A stretch of DNA of 64,000 nt. Origin: Pogonophryne albipinna (taxonomy: Eukaryota; Chordata; Actinopteri; Perciformes; Artedidraconidae). The notes beneath the pieces were generated by a model. It was not told where the DNA came from and did no database searches. It worked only from the letters and a program-made list of their open reading frames with translations. Below are positions 1 to 8,895 of this stretch, in pieces. Made by a program: the position numbers and the translations under genes. Positions within the stretch are counted from its first letter, which is position 1. Every line of letters begins with the position of its first letter. The stretch lies in contig CM053244.1 in NCBI GenBank assembly GCA_028583405.1, positions 4,646,425 through 4,710,424 on the forward strand. The letters run 5' to 3'.

Positions 1-335
1 GAAATGATGACATTTATAACGGGATCAAATCAAAGTGAATGGCCTGCTGCTGCTGAATGCATGGGGCAAGTGACTGGAACAAGTTTTAAAAGTTATTACA
101 TCGTTTCAGATAATAATAATAATAATGATAATTCATTCTATTTAGGGGCGCCTTTCAAAGCACCCAAGGACACCTTACAATTCATAACATATTCTAAGGA
201 AAGGTTTACAGTAGGAGAATGCAGTCCGGGTGATGTTTTTTATGTGGGGTGCAGATGAGAGAGAGCTGTCCAGAATGACACCAAGATGTTGTGTTTGAGT
301 TCTTGATACGCCATTAAAACAAGTGTCTCCTGCTC
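1..335. other. Array-flanking DNA, no gene recognised
   Basis: This unique-looking DNA left of the array has no splice-consistent or family-recognisable coding sequence. An 84-codon open frame (4-258) runs through the AAT microsatellite and has no recognisable domain, so I do not call it a gene. Confidence 0.5.
109..132. repeat. AAT trinucleotide microsatellite
   Basis: Short run of AAT units with one GAT interruption. Confidence 0.8.
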
Positions 336-360
336 ACCAAAACATACCCATCTGTTATGG
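336..360 (+). repeat. Relic of array 5' flank
   Basis: These 25 bases match, with two differences, the segment that ends just upstream of many array tRNAs (for example 5427-5451). The tRNA that should follow is missing; a MITE-like sequence begins instead. I read it as a decayed array unit left of the first recognisable tRNA. Confidence 0.5.
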
Positions 361-365
361 AAAAA

Positions 366-504
366 GAAAGTATTCCAAAAGTATTCTAAAAGTAACCTGA
401 ACACGTTACTTTTATAAGACTGTAACTGTATTCTGATTACTTTCAGAGCATGTATTCAGTAATCAGTAACTGATTACATTTACAAAGTAACCCTCCCAAC
501 CCTG
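366..504. mobile_element. MITE-like DNA transposon fragment
   Basis: The sequence is rich in AGTAAC/GTTACT and TGATTAC motifs and ends in CCCTCCCAACCCTG. Its reverse complement, beginning CAGGGTTGGGAGGGTTAC, resembles a non-autonomous DNA transposon terminus common in fish genomes (from memory, not searched). The other terminus is not visible, so it appears truncated. Confidence 0.4.
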
Positions 505-519
505 CTTTCTAAGTGATCC

Positions 520-633
520 TTCGTTAGCGTGAAGAGTCTGCTAAGCATTATGCAGTACCTGTAACCCCCCGGCCCGCGATAGTGTCTATTGGATACATTT
601 TGGCCCTTGGACAAATGTTGTTGGTGATCCCTG
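520..633. mobile_element. hAT element, 3' end (family A)
   Basis: The last 15 bases read as the inverse of CAGGGATCACCAACA, a typical hAT/Charlie-like terminus, with GGCCCGCG and TTTGGCCC blocks internally as in such elements. It abuts GTCTAGGG of the first tRNA at 634, the same position where every other hAT in the window is joined. The left terminus and first target duplication are not seen, so the left boundary is uncertain. Confidence 0.55.
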
Positions 634-696
634 GTCTAGGGGTATGATTCTCGCTTTGGGTGCGAGAGGTCCCAGGTTCAAATCCCGGACGATCCC
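634..696 (+). pseudogene. tRNA-Pro (UGG), 3' fragment behind hAT end
   Basis: The first nine bases are replaced by the hAT-A terminus. A box and B box remain and the anticodon is 657-659. T stem CCAGG and acceptor strand ACGATCC carry mismatches. Confidence 0.8.
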
Positions 697-977
697 AAGA
701 CATCTACATAGGTGTGGAAGAGGTTTAGTTTAGGTATTACAAATTGTTCGTTGGAAGCAATGTGTACTTCACAATTTTACCAATACTGTGCCCTGCTAGA
801 AATCTAGTGATGATTTGGGTTAAATAATGATCAAGGCTCATCTTCTGTGTAGAGAAGCCATACATTTTTGTCCAAGCTGTGTTTATTGTGGACAAAGTGC
901 AATCCATGGAAAAGTGTTGTGCATTGTCATTTAAGCAGACTATCGTGTGGAACACAGAACAATTGTTTTTTTGTAGA

Positions 978-1049
978 GGGTCGTTGGTCTAGGGGTATGA
1001 TTCTCGCTTAGGGTGAGAGAGGTCCCTGGTTCAAATCTCAGACGAGCCC
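978..1049 (+). tRNA. tRNA-Pro (AGG), degenerate
   Basis: Anticodon 1010-1012. Acceptor begins GGGTCGT, and the anticodon stem (GAGAG) and T stem (CCTGG/CTCAG) have mismatches; probably non-functional. Confidence 0.7.
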
Positions 1050-1329
1050 AAGACATCTACATAGGTGTGGAAAAGGTTTAGTTTAGGCATCAAAAATTGT
1101 TCGTTGGAAGCAATGTGTACTTCACATTTTGACAAATACTGTGCCCTGCTAGAAAACTAGTGATGAGTTGGGTTAAATAATGATCAAGGCTCATCTTCTG
1201 TGTAGAGAATCCATGCATTTTCATCCAAGCTATGTTTATTGAGTACAAAGTGCAATTCATGGTAAAGTGTTTAGCAGTGTCATTTAAACAGGATATCGTT
1301 GGGAAGACCAAAAGATACCCTTTTGTCAT

Positions 1330-1401
1330 GGCTCGTTGGTCTAGGGGTATGATTCTCGCTTCGGGTGCGAGAGGTCCCGGGTTCAAATCCCGGACGAGCC
1401 C
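1330..1401 (+). tRNA. tRNA-Pro (CGG)
   Basis: Exact consensus body with 7-bp acceptor, D arm, 5-bp anticodon stem, 5-bp T stem and C discriminator. Anticodon 1362-1364; A box from base 8 and B box GGTTCAAATCC intact. Confidence 0.97.
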
Positions 1402-1446
1402 AAGACATCTACATAGGTGTGGAACAGGTTTAGTTTAGGTATCACA

Positions 1447-1453
1447 TTTTTTT
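1447..1453 (+). terminator. T7 run, first Pol III stop after tRNA at 1330
   Basis: First run of four or more T downstream of the tRNA ending at 1401, 46 nt past its 3' end. It is present only in spacers of the ATCACATTTTTTT type. Confidence 0.5.
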
Positions 1454-1652
1454 CGTTGGAAGCAATGTGTACTTCACAATTTTACCAATACTGTGCCCTG
1501 CTAGAAACGTTATGTTGAGTTGGGGCAAATAATGATCAAGGCTCATCTTCTGTGTAGAGAAGCCATCAATTGTTATCCAAGCTATGTTCATTGAGGAGAA
1601 AGTGCAATAAACAGAATATCGTTGGGAAGACAAAAAGAGACCCATTTCTCAT

Positions 1653-1724
1653 GGCTCGTTGGTCTAGGAGTATGATTCTCGCTTTGGGTGCGAGAGGTCC
1701 CGGGTTCAAATCCCAGATGATCCC
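1653..1724 (+). tRNA. tRNA-Pro (UGG), degenerate
   Basis: Anticodon 1685-1687. D loop AGGAG, T stem CCCAG and acceptor ATGATCC are altered. Confidence 0.7.
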
Positions 1725-2005
1725 AAGACAACTACATAGATGTTTAAAAGGTTTAGTTTAGGCATCAAAAATTGTTCGTTGGAAGCAATGTGTACTTCAC
1801 AATTTGACAAATACTGTGCCCTGCTAGAAAACTAGTGATGAGTTGGGTTAAATAATGATCAAGGCTCATCTTCTGTGTAGAGAAGCCATCAAGTGTTGTC
1901 CAAGCTGTGTTCATTGTGGACAAAGTGCAATCCATTGAAAATGGTTGTGTATTGTCATTTAAGCAGGCTATCGTGTCGAACACAGAACAATTGTTTTTTT
2001 GTAAT

Positions 2006-2077
2006 GGCTCGTTGGTCTAGGGGTATGATTCTCGCTTTGGGTGCGAGAGGTCCCGGGTTCAAATCCAGGACTAACCC
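2006..2077 (+). tRNA. tRNA-Pro (UGG), degenerate
   Basis: 5' half is consensus with anticodon 2038-2040, but the 3' acceptor ACTAACC no longer pairs and the T stem has CCAGG. Confidence 0.7.
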
Positions 2078-2357
2078 AAGACCTCTACATAGGTGTGGAA
2101 CAGGTTTAGTTTAGGCTTCAAAAATTGTTCGTTAGAAGCAATGTGTACTTTACAATTTGACAAATACTGTGCCCTGCTAGAAAACTAGTGATGAGTTGGG
2201 TTAAATAATGATCAAGGCTCATCTTCTGTGTAGAGAAGCCACTAATTTTTGTCCAAGCTGTGTTCATTGTGGACAAAGTGCAATCCTTCGAAAAGTGTTG
2301 TGCATTGTCATTTAAGCAGACTATCGTGTGGAACACAGAACAATTGTTTTTTGTAAT

Positions 2358-2429
2358 GGCTCGTTGGTCTAGGGGTATGATTCTCGCTTTGGGTGAGAGA
2401 GGTCCCGGGTTCAAATCCCGGACGTTCCC
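2358..2429 (+). tRNA. tRNA-Pro (UGG), variant
   Basis: Anticodon 2390-2392. One anticodon-stem mismatch (GAGAG) and acceptor ACGTTCC. Confidence 0.75.
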
Positions 2430-2709
2430 AAGACATCTACATAGGTGTGGAACAGGTTTAGTTTAGGCATCAAAAATTGTTCGTTGGAAGCAATGTGTAC
2501 TTCACAATTTTACCAATACTGTGCCCTGCTAGAAATCTAGTGATGATTTGGGTTAAATAATAATCAAGGCTCATCTTCTGTGTAGAGAATCCATGCATTT
2601 TCATCCAAGCTATGTTTATTGAGTACAAAGTGCAATTCATGGTAAAGTGTTTAGCAGTGTCATTTAAACAGGATATCGTTGGGAAGACCAAAAGATACCC
2701 TTTTGTCAT

Positions 2710-2781
2710 GGCTTGTTGGTCTAGGGGTATGATTCTCGCTTCGGATGCGAGAGGTCCCAGGTTCAGATCCCGGACGAGCCC
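2710..2781 (+). tRNA. tRNA-Pro (CGG), variant
   Basis: Anticodon 2742-2744 followed by A instead of G. B box carries TTCAGAT and the T stem CCAGG. Confidence 0.75.
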
Positions 2782-3032
2782 AAGACATCTACATAGGTGT
2801 GGAACAGGTTTAGTTTAGGTATCACATTTTTTTCGTTGGAAGCAATGTGTACTTCACAATTTTACCAATACTGTGCCCTGCTAGAAACGTTATGTTGAGT
2901 TGGGGCAAATAATGATCAAGGCTCATCTTCTGTGTAGAGAAGCCATCAATTGTTATCCAAGCTATGTTCATTGAGGACAAAGTGCAATAAACAGAATATC
3001 GTTGGGAAGACAAAAAGAGACCCATTTCTCAT

Positions 3033-3104
3033 GGCTCGTTGGTCTAGGAGTATGATTCTCGCTTTGGGTGCGAGAGGTCCCGGGTTCAAATCCCGGATGA
3101 GCCC
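3033..3104 (+). tRNA. tRNA-Pro (UGG)
   Basis: Anticodon 3065-3067. Acceptor ATGAGCC keeps pairing through one G-U. D loop has AGGAG, which touches the last A-box base region. Confidence 0.85.
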
Positions 3105-3385
3105 AAGACAACTACATAGGTGTTTAAAAGGTTTAGTTTAGGCATCAAAAATTGTTCGTTGGAAGCAATGTGTACTTCACAATTTGACAAATACTGTGCC
3201 CTGCTAGAAAACTAGTGATGAGTTGGGTTAAATAATGACCAAGGCTCATCTTCTGTGTAGAGAAGCCATCAAGTGTTGTCCAAGCTGTGTTCATTGTGGA
3301 CAAAGTGCAATCCATTGAAAAGTGTTGTGTATTGTCATTTAAGCAGGCTATCGTGTCGAACACAGAACAATTGTTTTTTTGTAAT

Positions 3386-3457
3386 GGCTCGTTGGTCTAG
3401 GGGTATGATTCTCGCTTTGGGTGCGAGAGGTCCCGGGTTCAAATCCAGGACTAACCC
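3386..3457 (+). tRNA. tRNA-Pro (UGG), degenerate
   Basis: Near copy of the locus at 2006 with unpaired acceptor ACTAACC; anticodon 3418-3420. Confidence 0.7.
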
Positions 3458-3738
3458 AAGACCTCTACATAGGTGTGGAAGAGGTTTAGTTTAGGCTTCA
3501 AAAATTGTTCGTTAGAAGCAATGTGTACTTTACAATTTGACAAATACTGTGCCCTGCTAGAAAACTAGTGATGAGTTGGGTTAAATAATGATCAAGGCTC
3601 ATCTTCTGTGTAGAGAAACCATCAATTGTTATCCAAGCTATGTTCATTGTGGACAAAGTGCAATCCTTGGAAAAGTGTTGTGCATTGTCATTTAAGCAGG
3701 CTATCGTGTCGAACACAGAACAATTGTTTTTTTGTAAT

Positions 3739-4170
3739 GGCTCGTTGGTCTAGGGCAGTGTTTCTCAAACTTTTTCATACCAAGGACCACTTAACCAATA
3801 AAAAAACACTCGCGGACCACCTAACTCCATAAATATCAAAAAACACATCGTTTTTCTAGAACAGATTACAAATCACCTGAAAATGGTACAAACAAGTGGC
3901 AACATGTGTGACGAAGGTGTTGCGCTGGGCTATATCATGCAATCGAAAGTTAAGCTCGCTCCATTGCGGAGATATTCCCGCGAGAGTGCGGAAAACTGAA
4001 ATGAATTTATTTATTTCAAATGTGAAATGTTACCAATATACTCACGGACCACTAGGGGGCGCTCACGGACCACCAGTGGTCCGCAGACCACACTTTGAGA
4101 AGCACTGGTCTAGGGGTATGATTCTCGCTTTGGGTGCGAGAGGTCCCGGGTTCAAATCCCGGACGAGCCC
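3739..4170 (+). pseudogene. tRNA-Pro (UGG) split by hAT-B
   Basis: Bases 1-17 of the tRNA are at 3739-3755; bases 10-72 follow the transposon at 4108-4170 with anticodon 4131-4133. GTCTAGGG is present on both sides as the 8-bp target duplication. The 3' piece is otherwise consensus, and its A box TGGTCTAGGGG is rebuilt using the last TG of the transposon. Confidence 0.9.
3756..4107. mobile_element. Non-autonomous hAT (family B), 352 bp
   Basis: Termini are CAGTGTTTCTCAAAC and the inverse of CAGTGCTTCTCAAAG. The 8-bp duplication GTCTAGGG flanks it (3748-3755 and 4108-4115). Near its right end are several GGACCAC motifs on both sides of the palindrome CCAGTGGT. There is no transposase open frame, so it needed a transposase in trans. 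Five further copies sit at the same tRNA position elsewhere in the array. Confidence 0.92.
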
Positions 4171-4421
4171 AAGACATCTACATAGGTGTGGAACAGGTTT
4201 AGTTTAGGTATCAAAAATTGTTCGTTGGAAGCAATGTGTACTTCACAATTTTACCAATACTGTGCCCTGCTAGAAATCTAGTGATGATTTGGGTTAAATA
4301 ATGATCAAGGCTCATCTTCTGTGTAGAGAAGCCATCAATTGTTATCCAAGCTATGTTCATTGAGGACAAAGTGCAATAAACAGAATATCGTTGGGAAGAC
4401 CAAAACATACCCATTTGTCAT

Positions 4422-4493
4422 GGCTCGTTGGTCTAGGGGTATGATTCTCGCTTAGGGTGCGAGAGGTCCCGGGTTCAAACCCCGGGCGAGCCC
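4422..4493 (+). tRNA. tRNA-Pro (AGG)
   Basis: Anticodon 4454-4456. T loop TTCAAAC, acceptor GCGAGCC giving one U-G pair; all stems still form. Confidence 0.9.
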
Positions 4494-4774
4494 AAGACAT
4501 CTACATAGGTGTGGAAAAGGTTTATTTTAGGCATCACAAATTGTTCGTTGGAAGCAATGTGTACTTCACATTTTGACAAATACTGTGCCCTGCTAGAAAA
4601 CTAGTGATGAGTTGGGTTAAATAATGATCAAGGCTCATCTTCTGTGTAGAGAAGCCATCAATTGTTGTCCAAGCTGTGTTCATTGTGGATAAAGTGCAAT
4701 CCATGGAAAAGTGTTGTGCATTGTCATTTAAGCAGGCTATCGTGTCGAACACAGAACAATTGTTTTTTTCTAAT

Positions 4775-4846
4775 GGCTCGTTGGTCTAGGAGTATGATTC
4801 ACGCTTTGGGTGCGAGAGGTCCCGGGTTCAAATCCAGGACGAGCCC
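4775..4846 (+). tRNA. tRNA-Pro (UGG), variant
   Basis: Anticodon 4807-4809. AGGAG in the D loop, CACGC in the anticodon stem, CCAGG in the T stem. Confidence 0.75.
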
Positions 4847-5115
4847 AAGACATCTACATAGGTGTGGAACATGTTTAGTTTAGGTATCAAAAATTGTTCG
4901 TTGGAAGCAATGTGTACTTCACAATTTTACCAATACTGTGCCCTGCTAGAAATCTAGTGATGATTTGGGTTAAATAATGATCAAGGCTCATCTTCTGTGT
5001 AGATAAGCCAACAATTGTTATCCAAGCTATGTTCATTGTGGACAAAGTGCAATCCATGGAGAAGTGTTGTGCATTGTCATTTAAGCAGGCTATCATGTGG
5101 AACACAGAACAATTG

Positions 5116-5122
5116 TTTTTTT
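5116..5122 (+). promoter_or_regulatory. T7 run just upstream of tRNA (example)
   Basis: A run of seven T lies 6 nt before the tRNA at 5128, next to palindrome AACAATTGTT. Spacers of this 5' class carry it throughout the array. It could stop read-through transcription from the previous unit (inference). Confidence 0.4.
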
Positions 5123-5127
5123 GTAAT

Positions 5128-5199
5128 GGCTCGTTGGTCTAGGGGTATGATTCTCGCTTTGGGTGCGAGAGGTCCCGGGTTCAAATCCCGGACGAGCCC
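5128..5199 (+). tRNA. tRNA-Pro (UGG)
   Basis: Exact consensus body; anticodon 5160-5162. Confidence 0.97.
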
Positions 5200-5202
5200 A
5201 AG

Positions 5203-5218
5203 ACATCTACATAGGTGT
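5203..5218 (+). other. Trailer hairpin (example)
   Basis: ACATC, loop TACATA, GGTGT can form a 5-bp stem starting 4 nt after the tRNA. It recurs behind nearly every tRNA in the array. Confidence 0.4.
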
Positions 5219-5277
5219 GGAACAGGTTTAGTTTAGGTATTAAAAATTGTTCGTTGGAAGCAATGTGTACTTCACAA

Positions 5278-5281
5278 TTTT
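5278..5281 (+). terminator. First TTTT after tRNA at 5128
   Basis: The first run of four T after the tRNA ending at 5199 lies 79 nt downstream, unusually far for a tRNA gene. Confidence 0.4.
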
Positions 5282-5293
5282 ACCAATACTGTG

Positions 5294-5322
5294 CCCTGCT
5301 AGAAATCTAGTGATGATTTGGG
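5294..5322 (+). other. Covarying spacer hairpin (example, AAATC/GATTT)
   Basis: CCC, a 6-nt bulge, AAATC (5303-5307), 7-nt loop, GATTT (5315-5319), GGG. Other array copies carry different but still complementary arms. Confidence 0.5.
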
Positions 5323-5450
5323 TTAAATAATGATCAAGGCTCATCTTCTGTGTAGAGAAGCCATCAATTGTTATCCAAGCTATGTTCATTGAGGACAAAG
5401 TGCAATAAACAGAATATCGTTGGGAAGACCAAAACATACCCATTTGTCAT

Positions 5451-5522
5451 GGCTCGTTGGTCTAGGGGTATGATTCTCGCTTTGGGTGCGAGAGGTCCCG
5501 GGTTCAAATCCCGGACGAGCCC
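5451..5522 (+). tRNA. tRNA-Pro (UGG)
   Basis: Exact consensus body; anticodon 5483-5485. Confidence 0.97.
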
Positions 5523-5802
5523 AAGACATCTACATAGGTTTGGAACAGGTTTAGTTTAGGTATTAAAAATTGTTCGTTGGAAGCAATGTGTACTTCACAA
5601 TTTTACCAATACTGTGCCCTGCTAGAAATCTAGTGATGATTTGGGTTAAATAATGATCAAGGCTCATCTTCTGTGTAGAGAAGCCATACATTTTTGTCCA
5701 AGCTGTGTTTATTGTGGACAAAGTGCAATCCATGGAAAAGTGTTGTGCATTGTCATTTAAGCAGACTATCGTGTGGAACACAGAACAATTGTTTTTTGTA
5801 AT

Positions 5803-5874
5803 GGCTCGTTGGTCTAGGGGTATGATTCTCGCTTTGGGTGAGAGAGGTCCCGGGTTCAAATCCCGGACGTGCCC
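5803..5874 (+). tRNA. tRNA-Pro (UGG), variant
   Basis: Anticodon 5835-5837. GAGAG anticodon-stem mismatch and acceptor ACGTGCC. Confidence 0.78.
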
Positions 5875-6154
5875 AAGACATCTACATAGGTGTGGAACAG
5901 GTTTAGTTTAGGCATCAAAAATTGTTCGTTGGAAGCAATGTGTACTTCACAATTTTACCAATACTGTGCCCTGCTAGAAATCTAGTGATGATTTGGGTTA
6001 AATAATAATCAAGGCTCATCTTCTGTGTAGAGAATCCATGCATTTTCATCCAAGCTATGTTTATTGAGTACAAAGTGCAATTCATGGTAAAGTGTTTAGC
6101 AGTGTCATTTAAACAGGATATCGTTGGGAAGACCAAAAGATACCCTTTTGTCAT

Positions 6155-6226
6155 GGCTTGTTGGTCTAGGGGTATGATTCTCGCTTCGGATGCGAGAGGT
6201 CCCAGGTTCAGATCCCGGACGAGCCC
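6155..6226 (+). tRNA. tRNA-Pro (CGG), variant
   Basis: Copy of 2710 with the same base-37 A and TTCAGAT B box; anticodon 6187-6189. Confidence 0.75.
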
Positions 6227-6477
6227 AAGACATCTACATAGGTGTGGAACAGGTTTAGTTTAGGTATCAAATTTTTTTCGTTGGAAGCAATGTGTACTTC
6301 ACAATTTTACCAATACTGTGCCCTGCTAGAAACGTTATGTTGAGTTGGGGCAAATAATGATCAAGGCTCATCTTCTGTGTAGAGAAGCCATCAATTGTTA
6401 TCCAAGCTATGTTCATTGAGGACAAAGTGCAATAAACAGAATATCGTTGGGAAGACAAAAAGAGACCCATTTCTCAT

Positions 6478-6549
6478 GGCTCGTTGGTCTAGGAGTATGA
6501 TTCTCGCTTTGGGTGCGAGAGGTCCCGGGTTCAAATCCCGGATGAGCCC
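6478..6549 (+). tRNA. tRNA-Pro (UGG)
   Basis: Same variant as 3033 (AGGAG, ATGAGCC); anticodon 6510-6512. Confidence 0.85.
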
Positions 6550-6830
6550 AAGACAACTACATAGGTGTTTAAAAGGTTTAGTTTAGGCATCAATAATTGT
6601 TCGTTGGAAGCAATGTGTACTTCACAATTTGACAAATACTGTGCCCTGCTAGAAAACTAGTGATGAGTTGGGTTAAATAATGACCAAGGCTCATCTTCTG
6701 TGTAGAGAAGCCATCAAGTGTTGTCCAAGCTGTGTTCATTGTGGACAAAGTGCAATCCATTGAAAAGTGTTGTGTATTGTCATTTAAGCAGGCTATCGTG
6801 TCGAACACAGAACAATTGTTTTTTTGTAAT

Positions 6831-6902
6831 GGCTCGTTGGTCTAGGGGTATGATTCTCGCTTTGGGTGCGAGAGGTCCCGGGTTCAAATCCAGGACTAAC
6901 CC
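6831..6902 (+). tRNA. tRNA-Pro (UGG), degenerate
   Basis: ACTAACC acceptor type; anticodon 6863-6865. Confidence 0.7.
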
Positions 6903-7183
6903 AAGACCTCTACATAGGTGTGGAAGAGGTTTAGTTTAGGCTTCAAAAATTGTTCGTTAGAAGCAATGTGTACTTTACAATTTGACAAATACTGTGCCCT
7001 GCTAGAAAACTAGTGATGAGTTGGGTTAAATAATGATCAAGGCTCATCTTCTGTGTAGAGAAACCATCAATTGTTATCCAAGCTATGTTCATTGTGGACA
7101 AAGTGCAATCCTTGGAAAAGTGTTGTGCATTGTCATTTAAGCAGGCTATCGTGTCGAACACAGAACAATTGTTTTTTTGTAAT

Positions 7184-7615
7184 GGCTCGTTGGTCTAGGG
7201 CAGTGTTTCTCAAACTTTTTCATACCAAGGACCACTTAACCAATAAAAAAACACTCGCGGACCACCTAACTCCATAAATATCAAAAAACACATCGTTTTT
7301 CTAGAACAGATTACAAATCACCTGAAAATGGTACAAACAAGTGGCAACATGTGTGACGAAGGTGTTGCGCTGGGCTATATCATGCAATCGAAAGTTAAGC
7401 TCGCTCCATTGCGGAGATATTCCCGCGAGAGTGCGGAAAACTGAAATGAATTTATTTATTTCAAATGTGAAATGTTACCAATATACTCACGGACCACTAG
7501 GGGGCGCTCACGGACCACCAGTGGTCCGCGGACCACACTTTGAGAAGCACTGGTCTAGGGGTATGATTCTCGCTTTGGGTGCGAGAGGTCCCGGGTTCAA
7601 ATCCCGGACGAGCCC
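7184..7615 (+). pseudogene. tRNA-Pro (UGG) split by hAT-B
   Basis: 5' piece 7184-7200, 3' piece 7553-7615 with anticodon 7576-7578. Confidence 0.9.
7201..7552. mobile_element. hAT family B copy
   Basis: 352 bp, same GTCTAGGG duplication as the copy at 3756; carried here by the 3445-bp duplication. Confidence 0.92.
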
Positions 7616-7866
7616 AAGACATCTACATAGGTGTGGAACAGGTTTAGTTTAGGTATCAAAAATTGTTCGTTGGAAGCAATGTGTACTTCACAATTTTACC
7701 AATACTGTGCCCTGCTAGAAATCTAGTGATGATTTGGGTTAAATAATGATCAAGGCTCATCTTCTGTGTAGAGAAGCCATCAATTGTTATCCAAGCTATG
7801 TTCATTGAGGACAAAGTGCAATAAACAGAATATCGTTGGGAAGACCAAAACATACCCATTTGTCAT

Positions 7867-7938
7867 GGCTCGTTGGTCTAGGGTTATGATTCTCGCTTAG
7901 GGTGCGAGAGGTCCCGGGTTCAAACCCCGGGCGAGCCC
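7867..7938 (+). tRNA. tRNA-Pro (AGG)
   Basis: Anticodon 7899-7901. D loop GGGTTATG; acceptor GCGAGCC. Confidence 0.85.
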
Positions 7939-8189
7939 AAGACATCTACATAGGTGTGGAAAAGGTTTATTTTAGGCATCACAAATTGTTCGTTGGAAGC
8001 AATGTGTACTTCACATTTTGACAAATACTGTGCCCTGCTAGAAAACTAGTGATGAGTTGGGTTAAATAATGATCAAGGCTCATCTTCTGTGTAGAGAAGC
8101 CATCAATTGTTGTCCAAGCTGTGTTCATTGTGGATAAAGTGCAATAAACAGAATATCGTTGGGAAGACAAAAAGAGACCCATTTCTCAT

Positions 8190-8261
8190 GGCTCGTTGGT
8201 CTAGGAGTATGATTCTCGCTTTGGGTGCGAGAGGTCCCGGGTTCAAATCCCGGATGAGCCC
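8190..8261 (+). tRNA. tRNA-Pro (UGG)
   Basis: AGGAG/ATGAGCC type; anticodon 8222-8224. Confidence 0.85.
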
Positions 8262-8542
8262 AAGACAACTACATAGGTGTTTAAAAGGTTTAGTTTAGGC
8301 ATCAAAAATTGTTCGTTGGAAGCAATGTGTACTTCACAATTTGACAAATACTGTGCCCTGCTAGAAAACTAGTGATGAGTTGGGTTAAATAATGACCAAG
8401 GCTCATCTTCTGTGTAGAGAAGCCATCAAGTGTTGTCCAAGCTGTGTTCATTGTGGACAAAGTGCAATCCATTGAAAAGTGTTGTGTATTGTCATTTAAG
8501 CAGGCTATCGTGTCGAACACAGAACAATTGTTTTTTTGTAAT

Positions 8543-8614
8543 GGCTCGTTGGTCTAGGGGTATGATTCTCGCTTTGGGTGCGAGAGGTCCCGGGTTCAAA
8601 TCCAGGACTAACCC
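8543..8614 (+). tRNA. tRNA-Pro (UGG), degenerate
   Basis: ACTAACC acceptor type; anticodon 8575-8577. Confidence 0.7.
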
Positions 8615-8895
8615 AAGACCTCTACATAGGTGTGGAAGAGGTTTAGTTTAGGCTTCAAAAATTGTTCGTTAGAAGCAATGTGTACTTTACAATTTGACAA
8701 ATACTGTGCCCTGCTAGAAAACTAGTGATGAGTTGGGTTAAATAATGATCAAGGCTCATCTTCTGTGTAGAGAAACCATCAATTGTTATCCAAGCTATGT
8801 TCATTGTGGACAAAGTGCAATCCTTGGAAAAGTGTTGTGCATTGTCATTTAAGCAGGCTATCGTGTCGAACACAGAACAATTGTTTTTTTGTAAT

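Larger units (their letters stand above)
2290..4700 (+). repeat. Higher-order repeat, 3445-bp offset, copy 1
   Basis: Six tRNA loci including the hAT-B interrupted one recur in the same order 3445 bp downstream (5735-8145), sharing the same private substitutions. Confidence 0.8.
5735..8145 (+). repeat. Higher-order repeat, 3445-bp offset, copy 2
   Basis: Second copy of 2290-4700; the match ends where a spacer switches from the long to the short class at about 8145. Confidence 0.8.

Noticed and set aside
4..258. 84-codon open frame at the left edge
   Set aside because: It runs through an AAT microsatellite (poly-Asn) and has no recognisable domain; it could at best be an exon end, which cannot be shown here.
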